Part shown: piece by piece, positions 1-9,161 of the stretch
How the letters are laid out: each line of letters opens with the position of its first letter
How positions within the stretch are numbered: the stretch's first letter is position 1
Assembly: GCA_015488775.1 (NCBI GenBank)
Contig: WFNF01000085.1
Coordinates: 1-50,320 of the forward strand
Reading direction: 5' to 3'
Length of the DNA stretch: 50,320 nt
DNA from: Helicobacteraceae bacterium
GTDB lineage: Bacteria > Campylobacterota > Campylobacteria > Campylobacterales > Sulfurimonadaceae
Program-made: the position numbers and the translations under genes
The notes under the pieces: generated by a model
Seen by the model: the letters and a program-made list of their open reading frames with translations, nothing else
Told to the model about the DNA's origin: nothing
The model's database searches: none

Positions 1-235
1 AAATTATATTAAGCATTGATTTCAATATATAATATATCTTACAAAATACCTTACACTTTTTATCTACAATATACTTATCTAGTTTAATATGCTTGGAGAT
101 AGTTCTAGATTTTTCATTAGCATTAAGAGGTAAAACTCTTAAACTAACACTATCATAATAATTAATCTCTGTTTCTAAAAATTGCTCACCTGGATAATAT
201 GGAAAAGATGATGAGATTAATAGTATTTTTTCCAT
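1..235 (-). CDS. Glycosyltransferase, N-terminal part only (cut by window edge)
   Basis: An open frame starts with ATG at 235 and runs off the left edge, giving about 78 residues. It begins MEKILLISSSFPYYPGEQFL, and the pattern 'ILLISSSFPYYPGEQF.ETEI' is typical of the first beta strand and loop of GT-B (family 4 type) glycosyltransferases that build surface polysaccharides. It follows the methyltransferase stop codon by two bases, so it is the next gene of the same operon. The donor and acceptor sugars cannot be judged because the C-terminal donor-binding half is outside the window. Confidence 0.7.
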   Translation of the reverse strand, partial: MEKILLISSSFPYYPGEQFLETEINYYDSVSLRVLPLNANEKSRTISKHIKLDKYIVDKKCKVFCKIYYILKSMLNII

Positions 236-237
236 TA

Positions 238-951
238 TTAAAATTTTATTTCAATAATCAATGTATCTTTAAAAGTAAAATACTTAGATAAAAACCACTT
301 TCTAAATATTTGTCTTCTACCTAAAACTCCATGTTCATAAAAACCAATATTTTCAATTTTAAAACCTGCATCTGTAACAATTTTAGATAAAGTGTAAGGT
401 GTAAACCAAAATCTATGATCTGTATTTATACACTCTGTATTTTTTAATGAAAAAATAAAATTATTTAAACGAAATGCATTTGGTGTAGTTAATACTATTT
501 TATCGATATTATCGAATTTATCTCTAATAGATTTTAAAAACTCTACTGGATTACCAATATGTTCTATAACATCTGGTATTAATAAATAATCAATTTTTTC
601 TTTTGCTATCTCTTGTGGTATCTCATCATTGATTATATCTAAAGCATAAAGATTAGAATACTTATGTTTATCTTTAATATAATCTATCCCCTCTTTATTA
701 ATATCAACTCCGAAACAAATTTTACAGTTATCAATCAATTTTTTATGTAGCCATTTTTTATTTTTAATCTTTTCATCAATTAATGGAATATGATCTACAA
801 ACCCCAAATGTATCACTGTTTTATTTTTAGATAGATGTAAAAGATAATCATCTCTATTTACATAATCACTTTTGTTAATAAGCTCAAATTTAGCACCATT
901 ACTAAATTTTTCTCCTCTTAGGTATGCTAACTCTTCATTAGTATAGTTCAT
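238..951 (-). CDS. Class I SAM-dependent methyltransferase
   Basis: 237 residues, the usual size of a Methyltransf_11/23-type enzyme. The SAM-binding fold is visible as a degenerate motif I (VIHLGFVDH, about residues 45-53), an acidic end of strand 2 (GVDIN), a 'YALDI' strand and the 'PDVIEHIGNP' post-motif III, followed by 'VLTTPNA'. It probably methylates a sugar or lipid-linked glycan in the cytoplasm as part of this polysaccharide cluster. The start overlaps the flippase stop by four bases (ATGA type), showing translational coupling. Motif I lacks the usual GxGxG, so the cofactor loop is divergent. The acceptor is unknown. Confidence 0.75.
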   Translation of the reverse strand: MNYTNEELAYLRGEKFSNGAKFELINKSDYVNRDDYLLHLSKNKTVIHLGFVDHIPLIDEKIKNKKWLHKKLIDNCKICFGVDINKEGIDYIKDKHKYSNLYALDIINDEIPQEIAKEKIDYLLIPDVIEHIGNPVEFLKSIRDKFDNIDKIVLTTPNAFRLNNFIFSLKNTECINTDHRFWFTPYTLSKIVTDAGFKIENIGFYEHGVLGRRQIFRKWFLSKYFTFKDTLIIEIKF

Positions 952-2207
952 ATTTGTCCCTTTTTTGTGTATATTAATGCTAACAATATATAAAATACTA
1001 AAACAATACTCATCCCAATGCTAATAAGGTTAAGTAGATATATAAAGTCTAAATTATTAAAAAAAATTAAAATCGATATTGGTAATATCATATAGATTAT
1101 TGATACAAACAAAACAATCTCTTGTTTATTTAATACTATAAATAAATTTGCAATTGCAGAAGCAATAAAATTTAAAAACAGCCAAGGTGTCATGACAGAT
1201 GCAGCCTCACCTGCAAGTTTCCAGTTCTTACCAAAAACAAATATAAAGATATCTTCAGCAAATATATAAATAAATAAAAATATTGGTGCAGATATAATTG
1301 AAGCTTTTAAAATAAATGTTATTAGTATCTTATATAAATCACCTTTAGAAGAGCTAGAAAGCTTTTGAAAAAACACTTGAGACAATGAACTACCAATTAA
1401 TGACATAGGAGTTTGTACCATTTTCCAAGCCAAAGAGAACTGACCCAATGTAGCAGTTGTAAAAAATTTTGCTATTAAAACGTTTATACCAGAAAGCCTA
1501 AGTCCATCAATTAAAGCGTTTGGTAAATTATATATTGGTAGTTTTTTATATCTCTTGATTAGTGCAAAAATTTTTAGTTTTTTAGTTTTTTTTAGTCTAT
1601 AACGATTTTCTTTATAAATCATTTTTCCTAAAATTGCAGTAGCCACACCCTGACCTAAAACACCACCTAAAATAAGACCACTACTACCAAAACCATTAAA
1701 TCCCATACCAAGATTTGTAAAGGCAGTTGTACCACTTTGAACAACCCTACTTGTTGCCAATCTTTTATACTGTTTTTTTCTATTTAACCAATAATTAAAA
1801 CTTTGATAAATGCCAGTTAAAAGAACTGTTATAGGTATAAAATATAACCAATTTGATATGTCACTACTTCCCAATAAATTTGTAATTTGATCATTAAAAA
1901 TAAAAACTATTATTAAAGATATTAAACTTACAAAAAAAGATATTATTATTGATAGTACCACTATATTTACAGCATCTTCATCTTTTTTTGGAAGCATAAT
2001 AGCAAGTTCATATCTAGCAGTAGCTACAAGAGCTATAATTGATGCAATACTCATATATAAAGCAAATAAACCAAAATCTTCAGGTGTATAAATTCTTGTT
2101 AATATTGGGCTTATAGCTATAGGTATAGCTTGTGCAATCGTTGTTCCACTCATAAGAGTAAGAACATTACGACTAAACTCTGATTTTGGCTTAAATTTAT
2201 TTAACAA
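948..2207 (-). CDS. Wzx-like oligosaccharide flippase
   Basis: 419 residues, strongly hydrophobic throughout with about 12 predicted membrane segments. The N-terminus (RNVLTLMSGTTIAQAIPIAISPILTRIYTPEDFGLFALY) is the classic opening of the polysaccharide biosynthesis/MOP flippase family. It is expected to flip undecaprenyl-linked O-antigen or capsule units across the inner membrane. It starts immediately next to the aminotransferase stop codon and lies inside the sugar cluster, which supports the role. No Wzy-like polymerase or ligase is visible in the window; they may lie to the left. Confidence 0.85.
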   Translation of the reverse strand: MLNKFKPKSEFSRNVLTLMSGTTIAQAIPIAISPILTRIYTPEDFGLFALYMSIASIIALVATARYELAIMLPKKDEDAVNIVVLSIIISFFVSLISLIIVFIFNDQITNLLGSSDISNWLYFIPITVLLTGIYQSFNYWLNRKKQYKRLATSRVVQSGTTAFTNLGMGFNGFGSSGLILGGVLGQGVATAILGKMIYKENRYRLKKTKKLKIFALIKRYKKLPIYNLPNALIDGLRLSGINVLIAKFFTTATLGQFSLAWKMVQTPMSLIGSSLSQVFFQKLSSSSKGDLYKILITFILKASIISAPIFLFIYIFAEDIFIFVFGKNWKLAGEAASVMTPWLFLNFIASAIANLFIVLNKQEIVLFVSIIYMILPISILIFFNNLDFIYLLNLISIGMSIVLVFYILLALIYTKKGQI

Positions 2208-3293
2208 CTATAATATCCCTGCTATATACTCAATCTCTTCATCACTAACATACGGGTTCATAGGTAAACTCATAATCTCTTTACTAATCTTTTCAGAAAT
2301 CAAAAAGTCTCCCTCTTTGTAAGCAAGATATTTGAAACACTCTTGTAGATGTAATGGCATTGGGTAGTGCACTGCTGTAGGGATACCAAACTCTTTAAGT
2401 TTTACTTGTACTTCATCTCTGTTATCAATTCTTATAGAGTACTGTGCCCAAGCAGATGTTGTCTCTTCGTTTTGATCAGGTAAAACAAAATTTTTATTTT
2501 TAAAAGCTTGTGTATATTTTTGTGCAACCTCTTGTCTAAGTGCTAAATCTTTTGTATAGTGGTTTAGTTTTACATTAACAACTGCACATTGTAAGGTATC
2601 CATTCTACCGCCCATCCCAATATATTTATGATGATATCTTTTATCTTGACCATGAACTCTTAACATTTTTATCTTTTTTGCTAAATCATCATCATTAGTT
2701 AGTACAGCGCCACCATCTCCATAACATCCAAGTGGTTTTGCTGGGAAAAAACTTGTAGTGTATATATCTGCGTGGTGAACTTCAGATTTACCTTTATATG
2801 TAGCTCCAAAACTTTGTGCACCATCAATAATAACTTTAAGATTATGTTTTTTTGCTATATGATTAATAGCATCCATATCTGAGGGTTGACCATAAAGGCT
2901 TACACTAATAATAGCTTTTGTTTTAGGTGTAATTTTTTCCTCTATCTTGTTTGGATTTATATTATAAGTTTTTTCATCTATATCTACAAATACAGGTGTA
3001 GCTCCTAAAAAGGCAATAGTTTCAGCAGTTGCTATAAATGTAAAAGGGGTAGTGATAATCTCATCACCTGCTTTTATATCTAAAGCCATCATTGAAAGTA
3101 ATAGGGCATCAGTTCCACTACTACAAGTAATAGCATTTTTTGCAGATGTAAAATTTTGCAAATTGTTTTCTAGTTTAGAAACCTCTTCACCCATGATAAA
3201 GCTACAATCTCTTGTAACTTTGAGAATAGCTAGCTCTATCTCATCTTTATATAATTCATGTTGGTACTTTAGGTTTGCAAAATCTATCTTCAT
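2208..3293 (-). CDS. wbpE: DegT/DnrJ/EryC1 sugar aminotransferase, WbpE-like
   Basis: 361 residues, full length for PLP-dependent nucleotide-sugar aminotransferases. Visible are the N-terminal '[17 protein letters not shown]' cofactor phosphate loop, the '[11 protein letters not shown]' strand with the pyridine-binding Asp157, and the Schiff-base Lys186 in '[18 protein letters not shown]'. Together with the neighbouring WbpB- and WbpD-like genes, it should transaminate the 3-keto group of UDP-2-acetamido-2-deoxy-3-keto-glucuronic acid, using glutamate. The acetyltransferase gene overlaps its start by four bases. The precise substrate is inferred from family and context, not from motifs alone. 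Confidence 0.88.
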   Translation of the reverse strand: MKIDFANLKYQHELYKDEIELAILKVTRDCSFIMGEEVSKLENNLQNFTSAKNAITCSSGTDALLLSMMALDIKAGDEIITTPFTFIATAETIAFLGATPVFVDIDEKTYNINPNKIEEKITPKTKAIISVSLYGQPSDMDAINHIAKKHNLKVIIDGAQSFGATYKGKSEVHHADIYTTSFFPAKPLGCYGDGGAVLTNDDDLAKKIKMLRVHGQDKRYHHKYIGMGGRMDTLQCAVVNVKLNHYTKDLALRQEVAQKYTQAFKNKNFVLPDQNEETTSAWAQYSIRIDNRDEVQVKLKEFGIPTAVHYPMPLHLQECFKYLAYKEGDFLISEKISKEIMSLPMNPYVSDEEIEYIAGIL

Positions 3294-3862
3294 TTATTTC
3301 TTACCTTTAAAGTTTCATTTTCTAGTTTATATCTTGCAAATTTATCTTCTGCCATATTATTTTTATCAAACACCAAAGTGTTACCAGATATACCAACCCA
3401 TCCAATCTGTTTAGCAGGAACACCAACCATAAGAGCGTATGCTTTAACATCTTTATTGATAACTGCACCACTACCTATAAGTGCATATTCGCCTATAGTT
3501 ACACCACAAACTATAGTTGCATTAGCACCAATAGAACACCCTTTTTTAAGAAGCGTTTTTTTAAACTCATCTCGTCTTACTATAAATGCTCTAGGGTTAA
3601 TAACATTAGTAAAAACCATAGATGGTCCTAAAAATACATCATCTTCTATCTCAACACCCTCATAAATAGAGATATTGTTTTGTACCTTAACACCATTTCC
3701 TATGTTAACCTTTGGACCTACAACACAATTTTGTCCAAAAGAGCATTTTGAACCTATGTGTGTATCTGAAAGTATATGTGAAAAATGCCAAATTTTTGTA
3801 TCATCACCTATATTTACATTATCATCAACATAAGCTGATTTATGAGCAAAGTATAAAGCCAT
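3290..3862 (-). CDS. wbpD: Left-handed beta-helix N-acetyltransferase, WbpD-like
   Basis: 190 residues built from hexapeptide repeats ([IV]GxxxxI pattern, e.g. '[32 protein letters not shown]'), a trimeric LbH acetyltransferase. The C-terminal '[14 protein letters not shown]' is characteristic of WbpD/WlbB enzymes. In the pathway it N-acetylates the 3-amino group made by the adjacent aminotransferase, using acetyl-CoA, to give UDP-2,3-diacetamido-2,3-dideoxyglucuronic acid. It starts four bases after the WbpB-like gene and overlaps the next gene by four bases. Confidence 0.88.
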   Translation of the reverse strand: MALYFAHKSAYVDDNVNIGDDTKIWHFSHILSDTHIGSKCSFGQNCVVGPKVNIGNGVKVQNNISIYEGVEIEDDVFLGPSMVFTNVINPRAFIVRRDEFKKTLLKKGCSIGANATIVCGVTIGEYALIGSGAVINKDVKAYALMVGVPAKQIGWVGISGNTLVFDKNNMAEDKFARYKLENETLKVRNK

Positions 3863-3866
3863 CTAT

Positions 3867-4832
3867 TTACTTTTTTATAACTTTTTCACAAAAAGGGTGA
3901 TAATCACCCTTAAGACCTACAGCATCAAGATGACGAATAGTAGAAACAGTTTTTATACTACCATAAGCTTCATCAAGCCCAAATCCACCACCATTTAATA
4001 TATGCTCATAACTCTTAGTATGTAAGTCAGTAAATCCACCACTAAACTCTATCTCATCACCATCAACTGCTATAGAGCGATATGTTCTCATTCCACTATC
4101 TCTAATCTCTTGTGGAATATAATCATAATTTACAGATAAAAACCATCTAACAGTTGCATTTTTAAGTTTAAAATACCCAGCATTTGTATCTTCTGTTTTA
4201 ACATGAACTATATTTTCTTCAACATCTCCAAATATCCAGCAAAGCATATCATAAAAGTGAACACCTATATTGGAAGCGATACCACCAGATTTTTCCTCTT
4301 TTCCCTTCCAACTTTCAAAATACCATTTCCCACGACTTGTAAGATATGTTAAATCAATATCATATATTTTATTTGGATTTTGTTCTAGCTCTTTTGAAAC
4401 TCTTTGTTTAAGCTCTATAATAGACTGATGTAAACGAAGTTGCAGAATATTGTAAACTTTTTTACCTGTTTCTTGTTCAATGATTTTTAGTTCATCTATA
4501 TCATCAGGGTTAAGAACAAGTGGTTTTTCACATATTGCATTAGCATCACTTTTAAGAGCCAATCTAATGTGGCTTTTATGTAAATAGTTAGGTGAAGCTA
4601 TAGCAATATAATCTATTTTATCATCATGATCTCGACTATATTTTCCAATAAAATCCTCAAATCTTTCTAACTCGGTAAAAAAATCAGCTTGTGGAAAATT
4701 ACTATCCATTACCCCTATTCCATCATAAGGGTCAAACGCCACCACAAGATTGTTCTTAGTCTCTTTTATCGCTTTCATATGTCTAGGAGCTATATATCCA
4801 CTAGCTCCTATAAGTGCAAAATTTTTACCCAT
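3867..4832 (-). CDS. wbpB: Gfo/Idh/MocA oxidoreductase, WbpB-like
   Basis: About 321 residues. The N-terminus 'MGKNFALIGASGYIAPRHM' matches the NAD-binding opening of WbpB/WlbA enzymes, followed by 'ICEKPLVLNPDD', the Gfo/Idh/MocA EKP signature, and 'GGIASNIGVHFYDMLCWIFG' in the catalytic domain. It oxidises C3 of UDP-GlcNAc-uronic acid, the step before transamination. A longer reading from ATG 4847 is possible, but a GGAG ribosome site lies nine bases ahead of the ATG at 4832 and the family starts here, so I chose 4832. It follows the dehydrogenase stop by two bases. Confidence 0.9.
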   Translation of the reverse strand: MGKNFALIGASGYIAPRHMKAIKETKNNLVVAFDPYDGIGVMDSNFPQADFFTELERFEDFIGKYSRDHDDKIDYIAIASPNYLHKSHIRLALKSDANAICEKPLVLNPDDIDELKIIEQETGKKVYNILQLRLHQSIIELKQRVSKELEQNPNKIYDIDLTYLTSRGKWYFESWKGKEEKSGGIASNIGVHFYDMLCWIFGDVEENIVHVKTEDTNAGYFKLKNATVRWFLSVNYDYIPQEIRDSGMRTYRSIAVDGDEIEFSGGFTDLHTKSYEHILNGGGFGLDEAYGSIKTVSTIRHLDAVGLKGDYHPFCEKVIKK

Positions 4833-4834
4833 TT

Positions 4835-6106
4835 TTATAATCTCCATGTTGGTTTTTCTACTATCCCTTTTACATCTATAACTATAGGTGTACCTTTTGA
4901 CATAGATTCATACTCTTTTGTAGTAATCTCTTTAAATTTATCGTGTCCTACTGCTACAACTATCGCATCATATTTTTTACTATTTAGTGGTAGTTTACTA
5001 ACAAAATTTAATTTTTTAGTTTTTACATCACTTTCATCTACCCAATAATCATAAACATTTACATTACAAGCAAACTCTTCAAGCTCTTTTATTATATCAA
5101 GAACTTTGGAGTTTCTCATATCTGGACAATTCTCTTTAAATGTTACACCCATAACTAAAATATTTGCATTTTTTAGTTTTTTATCCTCTTTTACCATAGC
5201 TTTTATTGTTTTATCAGATATAAGCTTACTCATTGAGTTATTAATTTGTCTTGCACCAAGTATAAGGTTTGGCATATAACCTAAACTTTGTGCTTTATGG
5301 GTTAAATAGTATGGATCTACACCTATACAGTGTCCCCCAACAAGACCTGGAAAAAGTTTTATAAAATTCCATTTTGTAGCGGCTGCTTCAATAACATCTC
5401 TTGTATTGATATCTAGTAAATCAAACACTTGCGCTAACTCATTTATAAGTGCGATATTTACATCTCGCTGTGTATTTTCTATAACCTTTGCAGCCTCTGC
5501 AACTTTTATGCTAGGAGCTAGATATGTCCCAGCAGTGATTATAGATTTGTAAAGATTATCAACCTCTTCAGCTGTCTTTGGAGTTGAACCAGATGTAATT
5601 TTTAATATTTTTGTAACAGTATGCTCTTTGTCCCCTGGATTAATACGCTCAGGTGAATAACCACAAAAGAAATCTTCATTAAACTTTAATCCACTCATCT
5701 CTTTTAAAATAGGAACACAAACCTCTTCTGTTACTCCTGGATAAACTGTTGATTCATAGATAACAATGTCATCTTTACTAAGAATTTTTCCTATTGACTG
5801 AGTTGATTTTATAATAGGCGTAAGATCAGGTTTGTTTTTACTATCAATTGGTGTTGGTACAGTTACAATATATATATTACAATCTTTAGCATCATCAATA
5901 TCACTAGTAAATAACATACCATTTTTAATAGATTCTTTCACCTCATCATTAGTAAGCTCTTGTGTTCTATCAAAACCACTGTTTAACTCATTAACTCTAT
6001 CTAGATTTATATCTAAACCAACTACTAGATACTTACTACTAAATGCATGAGCTAAAGGTAAACCAACATAGCCTAAACCAATTATTGCTATTTTATACTT
6101 TTTCAT
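4835..6106 (-). CDS. tviB: UDP-N-acetylhexosamine 6-dehydrogenase (TviB/WbpO type)
   Basis: 423 residues, full length for UDP-Glc/GDP-Man dehydrogenases. It shows 'IAIIGLGYVGLPLA' (NAD fold), 'ESTVYPGVTEE', and the catalytic Cys260 in 'GLVGGHCIGVDPYYLTHKAQ'. That last motif is of the TviB/VipA/WbpO branch, which makes UDP-GlcNAcA or UDP-GalNAcA, rather than the WbpA branch. It supplies the uronic acid used by the following WbpB/WbpE/WbpD-like enzymes. The start codon shares one base with the upstream glycosyltransferase stop (TAATG). GlcNAc versus GalNAc specificity cannot be read from sequence. Confidence 0.9.
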   Translation of the reverse strand: MKKYKIAIIGLGYVGLPLAHAFSSKYLVVGLDINLDRVNELNSGFDRTQELTNDEVKESIKNGMLFTSDIDDAKDCNIYIVTVPTPIDSKNKPDLTPIIKSTQSIGKILSKDDIVIYESTVYPGVTEEVCVPILKEMSGLKFNEDFFCGYSPERINPGDKEHTVTKILKITSGSTPKTAEEVDNLYKSIITAGTYLAPSIKVAEAAKVIENTQRDVNIALINELAQVFDLLDINTRDVIEAAATKWNFIKLFPGLVGGHCIGVDPYYLTHKAQSLGYMPNLILGARQINNSMSKLISDKTIKAMVKEDKKLKNANILVMGVTFKENCPDMRNSKVLDIIKELEEFACNVNVYDYWVDESDVKTKKLNFVSKLPLNSKKYDAIVVAVGHDKFKEITTKEYESMSKGTPIVIDVKGIVEKPTWRL

Positions 6107-7404
6107 TATTTTAAATTACCTTTATTTAAAAGTTCTAAAACTCTTTTAGCTTGAGATTCTCTTGAATATCTTTGTATGATCTCATTATTTTTATCAATTT
6201 TTACTTTTTCATTAGTTTTTAAAAGTTCTAAAAGATAGTTTATAATTTTTTCACTATCTTTACCAAAATTTATACCTTGTCCACTCTGTTTTATTAGTTT
6301 TCCAGCAGAGGAGTCATCTGTTACACCAATACCTAATATTTGTGTACCTGAACATAGATATTCAAATAATTTACCTGTTAATATACCATCAACTCCAGGT
6401 GCTTTAAACTCTAAAAATATTAATGCGTGAGCATCTCTTTGCATTCTAAGAGAGTCCTCTCTTGGTAAAAATCCTCCATAACTAACCCATTTCTTAACAT
6501 TATACTTTTCTATTAAATCATCTAAATCTGCCTTGTTACCACCAACAAATATAAGTTCTAATCTTTCTAATAATTTTTGATTTTTAGATTTAGATAATGT
6601 TTCTATTGCTTGTAACAATGGTGATGGGTCTTGTTTATCTTTATATATACTTCCTGTATATACTAATCTTATTTTATCATCTTCCCAATATTTATCTTTA
6701 GAGATAGTATCTAAATCTTCTATATCAAAACCATTTTCTACAGTTACTACATTTGTAAGTTTATATTTCTCTTTAATCTGATTAACTAAAGGGTCACTTA
6801 CTGATGTTATATAATCTGCTGTGTTATTTACTCTATTTTCTAAATAATTCTCTACTAATGTAAATGGAAACAAGCCTTTATATATATGATTTTGTGTCCA
6901 TAAGTCTCTATAATCAGCTATCCAAAAGGTTTTAGGGTATCTCTTTTTATATTTTAGTGCAATTAGATGCTCACTATATGGTCCTGATGTTGATATTATA
7001 AAATCATAACTTTCATCTTTTATAGCTTTATATGAATCATCTATTATAAAATCTGTAAAATCTGGCATTCTTGCAGCACCCAAAAGACCTCTAGTTTGAA
7101 TAAAATCTTTAAGTTTAGTTAATAATTTCAATTTTAAAGAGATTTTGTTTGAACTAGATTGAGAAACTTTTAACTCACTAACAGCTGAACTTTTCATAAA
7201 TCTATTTATAGTGTTGTTGGTTATATTTATCATTTTAAAATCACTAAAATTTAATTTTAAATCATTTTGATATTGTTTCTTACTAGTAGTTAAAACAGTT
7301 ACATCATGTCCCATTTTGGTCCAAAATTTAGCCCAACTGTATGGACGAAGAGAAGCTATAGAGTTTTGAGGTGGGAAAAAGCTACTTATTATTAGTATTT
7401 TCAC
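6106..7404 (-). CDS. Glycosyltransferase family 4, WbuB-like
   Basis: 432 residues with two Rossmann-like halves. The N-terminus 'MKILIISSFFPPQNSIASLRPYSWAKFW' is the acceptor-side domain of WbuB-like GT4 enzymes. The C-terminal half carries 'IRLVYTGSIY' and the donor-binding 'GKLFEYLCSGTQILGIG' loop. It probably adds an N-acetylated or deoxy sugar to the lipid-linked repeat unit at the cytoplasmic membrane. It overlaps rfbD by one base and the dehydrogenase by one base, so it is tightly coupled in the operon. Linkage and donor are unknown. Confidence 0.85.
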   Translation of the reverse strand: MKILIISSFFPPQNSIASLRPYSWAKFWTKMGHDVTVLTTSKKQYQNDLKLNFSDFKMINITNNTINRFMKSSAVSELKVSQSSSNKISLKLKLLTKLKDFIQTRGLLGAARMPDFTDFIIDDSYKAIKDESYDFIISTSGPYSEHLIALKYKKRYPKTFWIADYRDLWTQNHIYKGLFPFTLVENYLENRVNNTADYITSVSDPLVNQIKEKYKLTNVVTVENGFDIEDLDTISKDKYWEDDKIRLVYTGSIYKDKQDPSPLLQAIETLSKSKNQKLLERLELIFVGGNKADLDDLIEKYNVKKWVSYGGFLPREDSLRMQRDAHALIFLEFKAPGVDGILTGKLFEYLCSGTQILGIGVTDDSSAGKLIKQSGQGINFGKDSEKIINYLLELLKTNEKVKIDKNNEIIQRYSRESQAKRVLELLNKGNLK

Positions 7405-8273
7405 TAATTATCTTTTTGTAAAATATCTAAACACTTTATCAAACTATCCCTCCAATAAGGGATAAGTAAACGAAAATCGTTTTTGATTTTTGATTTATTT
7501 AAAACACTATAGTGTGGTCTTTGAGCTGGTGTTGGGTAGTCTTTTGTTTCTATAGCATTAACCTTACACTCTATAGAGCTAAGTTCAAATATACTCTTAG
7601 CAAAGTCGTACCAAGAGCATACACCCTCGTTTGAGTAGTGATAGATCTCTACTACATTATTTTCAAGTTTTGGAACTATATCTAAGATACTTTGTGCTAA
7701 GTCTCTAGCGTAAGTTGGAGTTCCTACTTGATCAAAGATCACACCTAGTTCATCTCTTTCTTTTCCTAGTCTTAACATTGTTTTTACAAAGTTAGAGCCA
7801 AAGCTTGAGTAAACCCAAGATGTTCTTATGATTATAGAGTTTTTTGGGTTTATCTGTTTTATAGCTATTTCACCCTCTAACTTAGTTTGACCATATACAC
7901 CTTGAGGATTTGTTTTATCATCCTCTTTGTAAGGTTTGAAGTTACTTCCATCAAACACATAGTCAGTTGAGATATGTATAAGTTTTAAATTGGATGTTTT
8001 TGCAAGACTAGCTAAGTTTCTTAGAGCTTTGTAGTTTACCTCTAAAGCGTTTTTTTCATCATTTTCTGCTTTATCTACTGCTGTGTAGGCTGCTGTATTT
8101 ATGATGATATTTATATTATTTGTTTTTATAAACTTTTCTATATCTTTTTCATTTGTTATATCTAAGGTATCTCTTGTTTCAAAGAAAAAGTTATACTCTT
8201 TATACTTTGTACTTAAAACCTTAAGTTCACTTCCTAGCTGTCCGTTTGAGCCAGTTACTAAGATATTATTCAT
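7404..8273 (-). CDS. rfbD: dTDP-4-dehydrorhamnose reductase
   Basis: 289 residues, full length for RmlD. It has the N-terminal NADPH loop 'VTGSNGQLGSEL', the 'STDYVFDG' strand that is diagnostic of RmlD, and the catalytic Tyr127/Lys131 pair in 'GVYGQTKLEGE'. It reduces dTDP-4-keto-L-rhamnose to dTDP-L-rhamnose. The gene overlaps rfbC by eight bases. Together with rfbA and rfbC it makes three of the four rhamnose steps; the dehydratase rfbB is absent from the window. Confidence 0.95.
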   Translation of the reverse strand: MNNILVTGSNGQLGSELKVLSTKYKEYNFFFETRDTLDITNEKDIEKFIKTNNINIIINTAAYTAVDKAENDEKNALEVNYKALRNLASLAKTSNLKLIHISTDYVFDGSNFKPYKEDDKTNPQGVYGQTKLEGEIAIKQINPKNSIIIRTSWVYSSFGSNFVKTMLRLGKERDELGVIFDQVGTPTYARDLAQSILDIVPKLENNVVEIYHYSNEGVCSWYDFAKSIFELSSIECKVNAIETKDYPTPAQRPHYSVLNKSKIKNDFRLLIPYWRDSLIKCLDILQKDN

Positions 8274-8841
8274 AGTAGTTTACACCATACTCAAAGATAT
8301 CATCTGTTTCACTTAGTTTTGGTTGAACCTTATCTTTAGCAGATAGTTTTAACTCATCTAAAGGCAGTTTCCAGTCTATATTTAAACTTTCATCACTAAA
8401 GAGTATCCCTCTGTCATTTTGAGGTGAATAATAGTTATCTACCTTATATGCAAAAGTAGTATCATCTTCAAGAACAACAAAACCATGAGCAAAACCTCTT
8501 GGAACTAAAAGTTGTTTTTTATTTTCACCACTAAGTTCTACTGCAACATGTTTACCAAAGGTTGGGCTATCTTTTCTAATGTCAACAGCTACATCAAGAA
8601 CACTACCTTGTATAACTCTAACTAGTTTAGTTTGGGCACTTGGGTGTAGTTGGTAGTGTAAACCTCTTAAAACACCTTTAGAGCTTTTTGATTCGTTGTC
8701 TTGGCAGAAGTTTATTTTATAGCCTATAAACTCTTCTAGTTTATCTGCTCTAAAAGTCTCTACGAAGTAGCCTCGTTCATCTCCGTGTACTTTTGGTTCT
8801 ATTATGATTACATCTTCTATGTCTGTTTTTGTAAATTTCAT
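8266..8841 (-). CDS. rfbC: dTDP-4-dehydrorhamnose 3,5-epimerase
   Basis: 191 residues, a cupin-fold RmlC. Visible are 'DERGYFVETFRADK', the catalytic His62 in 'GVLRGLHYQ', 'PRGFAHGFVVL' and Tyr132 in 'FAYKVDNYY', all standard active-site elements. It epimerises C3 and C5 of dTDP-4-keto-6-deoxyglucose. Its ATG directly abuts the stop codon of the 31-residue ORF upstream, so translation of the two is probably coupled. Confidence 0.96.
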   Translation of the reverse strand: MKFTKTDIEDVIIIEPKVHGDERGYFVETFRADKLEEFIGYKINFCQDNESKSSKGVLRGLHYQLHPSAQTKLVRVIQGSVLDVAVDIRKDSPTFGKHVAVELSGENKKQLLVPRGFAHGFVVLEDDTTFAYKVDNYYSPQNDRGILFSDESLNIDWKLPLDELKLSAKDKVQPKLSETDDIFEYGVNYYE

Positions 8842-8937
8842 CTAGTGTTTCACTTTTGTATCATAATTAACAAGTGTATAAACTATATAAACCATAGTTG
8901 CCAAACCTATAGACAATCCTATAACAAGTGCTTCCAT
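8842..8937 (-). CDS. 31-residue single-span membrane peptide
   Basis: A short frame too small for most gene callers: [20 protein letters not shown] followed by a short polar tail ending KVKH. It has one strong membrane segment (residues 3-24) and a charged C-terminus. Three facts favour a real gene: its ATG shares a base with the stop of the preceding 74-residue gene (TAATG), its TAG stop directly abuts the rfbC ATG, and the whole interval would otherwise be an unexplained gap in a gapless operon. The function is unknown. It may act with the preceding two-span protein. Confidence 0.6.
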   Translation of the reverse strand: MEALVIGLSIGLATMVYIVYTLVNYDTKVKH

Positions 8938-9161
8938 TATTCAATCTCCTCTAATTCTTCTATTTTTTTTAGTATATATTTAAATAATACTAAAATAACT
9001 ATAGAAGATATACTTATACCTATTATAACCAATGTAGAGTAAGAGTTTAAATAAGAGTTTTTAAATAACCAAGATACCAAAGATGAATCTATGGCAACAA
9101 TCATAATAAATATAGCTTTTAAAAAACCAATATACTCTTTTGCTCTATCAAGTTTAGCCAT
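8937..9161 (-). CDS. Small two-span membrane protein, unknown function
   Basis: 74 residues from ATG 9161 ([20 protein letters not shown]...). A GTG at 9170 would add three residues, but the ATG lies in the coupling overlap with the rfbA stop (eight-base overlap) and fits better. Two hydrophobic segments (about 13-33 and 44-64) flank a short loop, and the C-terminus is charged ([10 protein letters not shown]), suggesting a hairpin in the inner membrane with both ends in the cytoplasm. It is coupled to rfbA upstream and to a 31-residue ORF downstream. I do not recognise a named family. Confidence 0.7.
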   Translation of the reverse strand: MAKLDRAKEYIGFLKAIFIMIVAIDSSLVSWLFKNSYLNSYSTLVIIGISISSIVILVLFKYILKKIEELEEIE

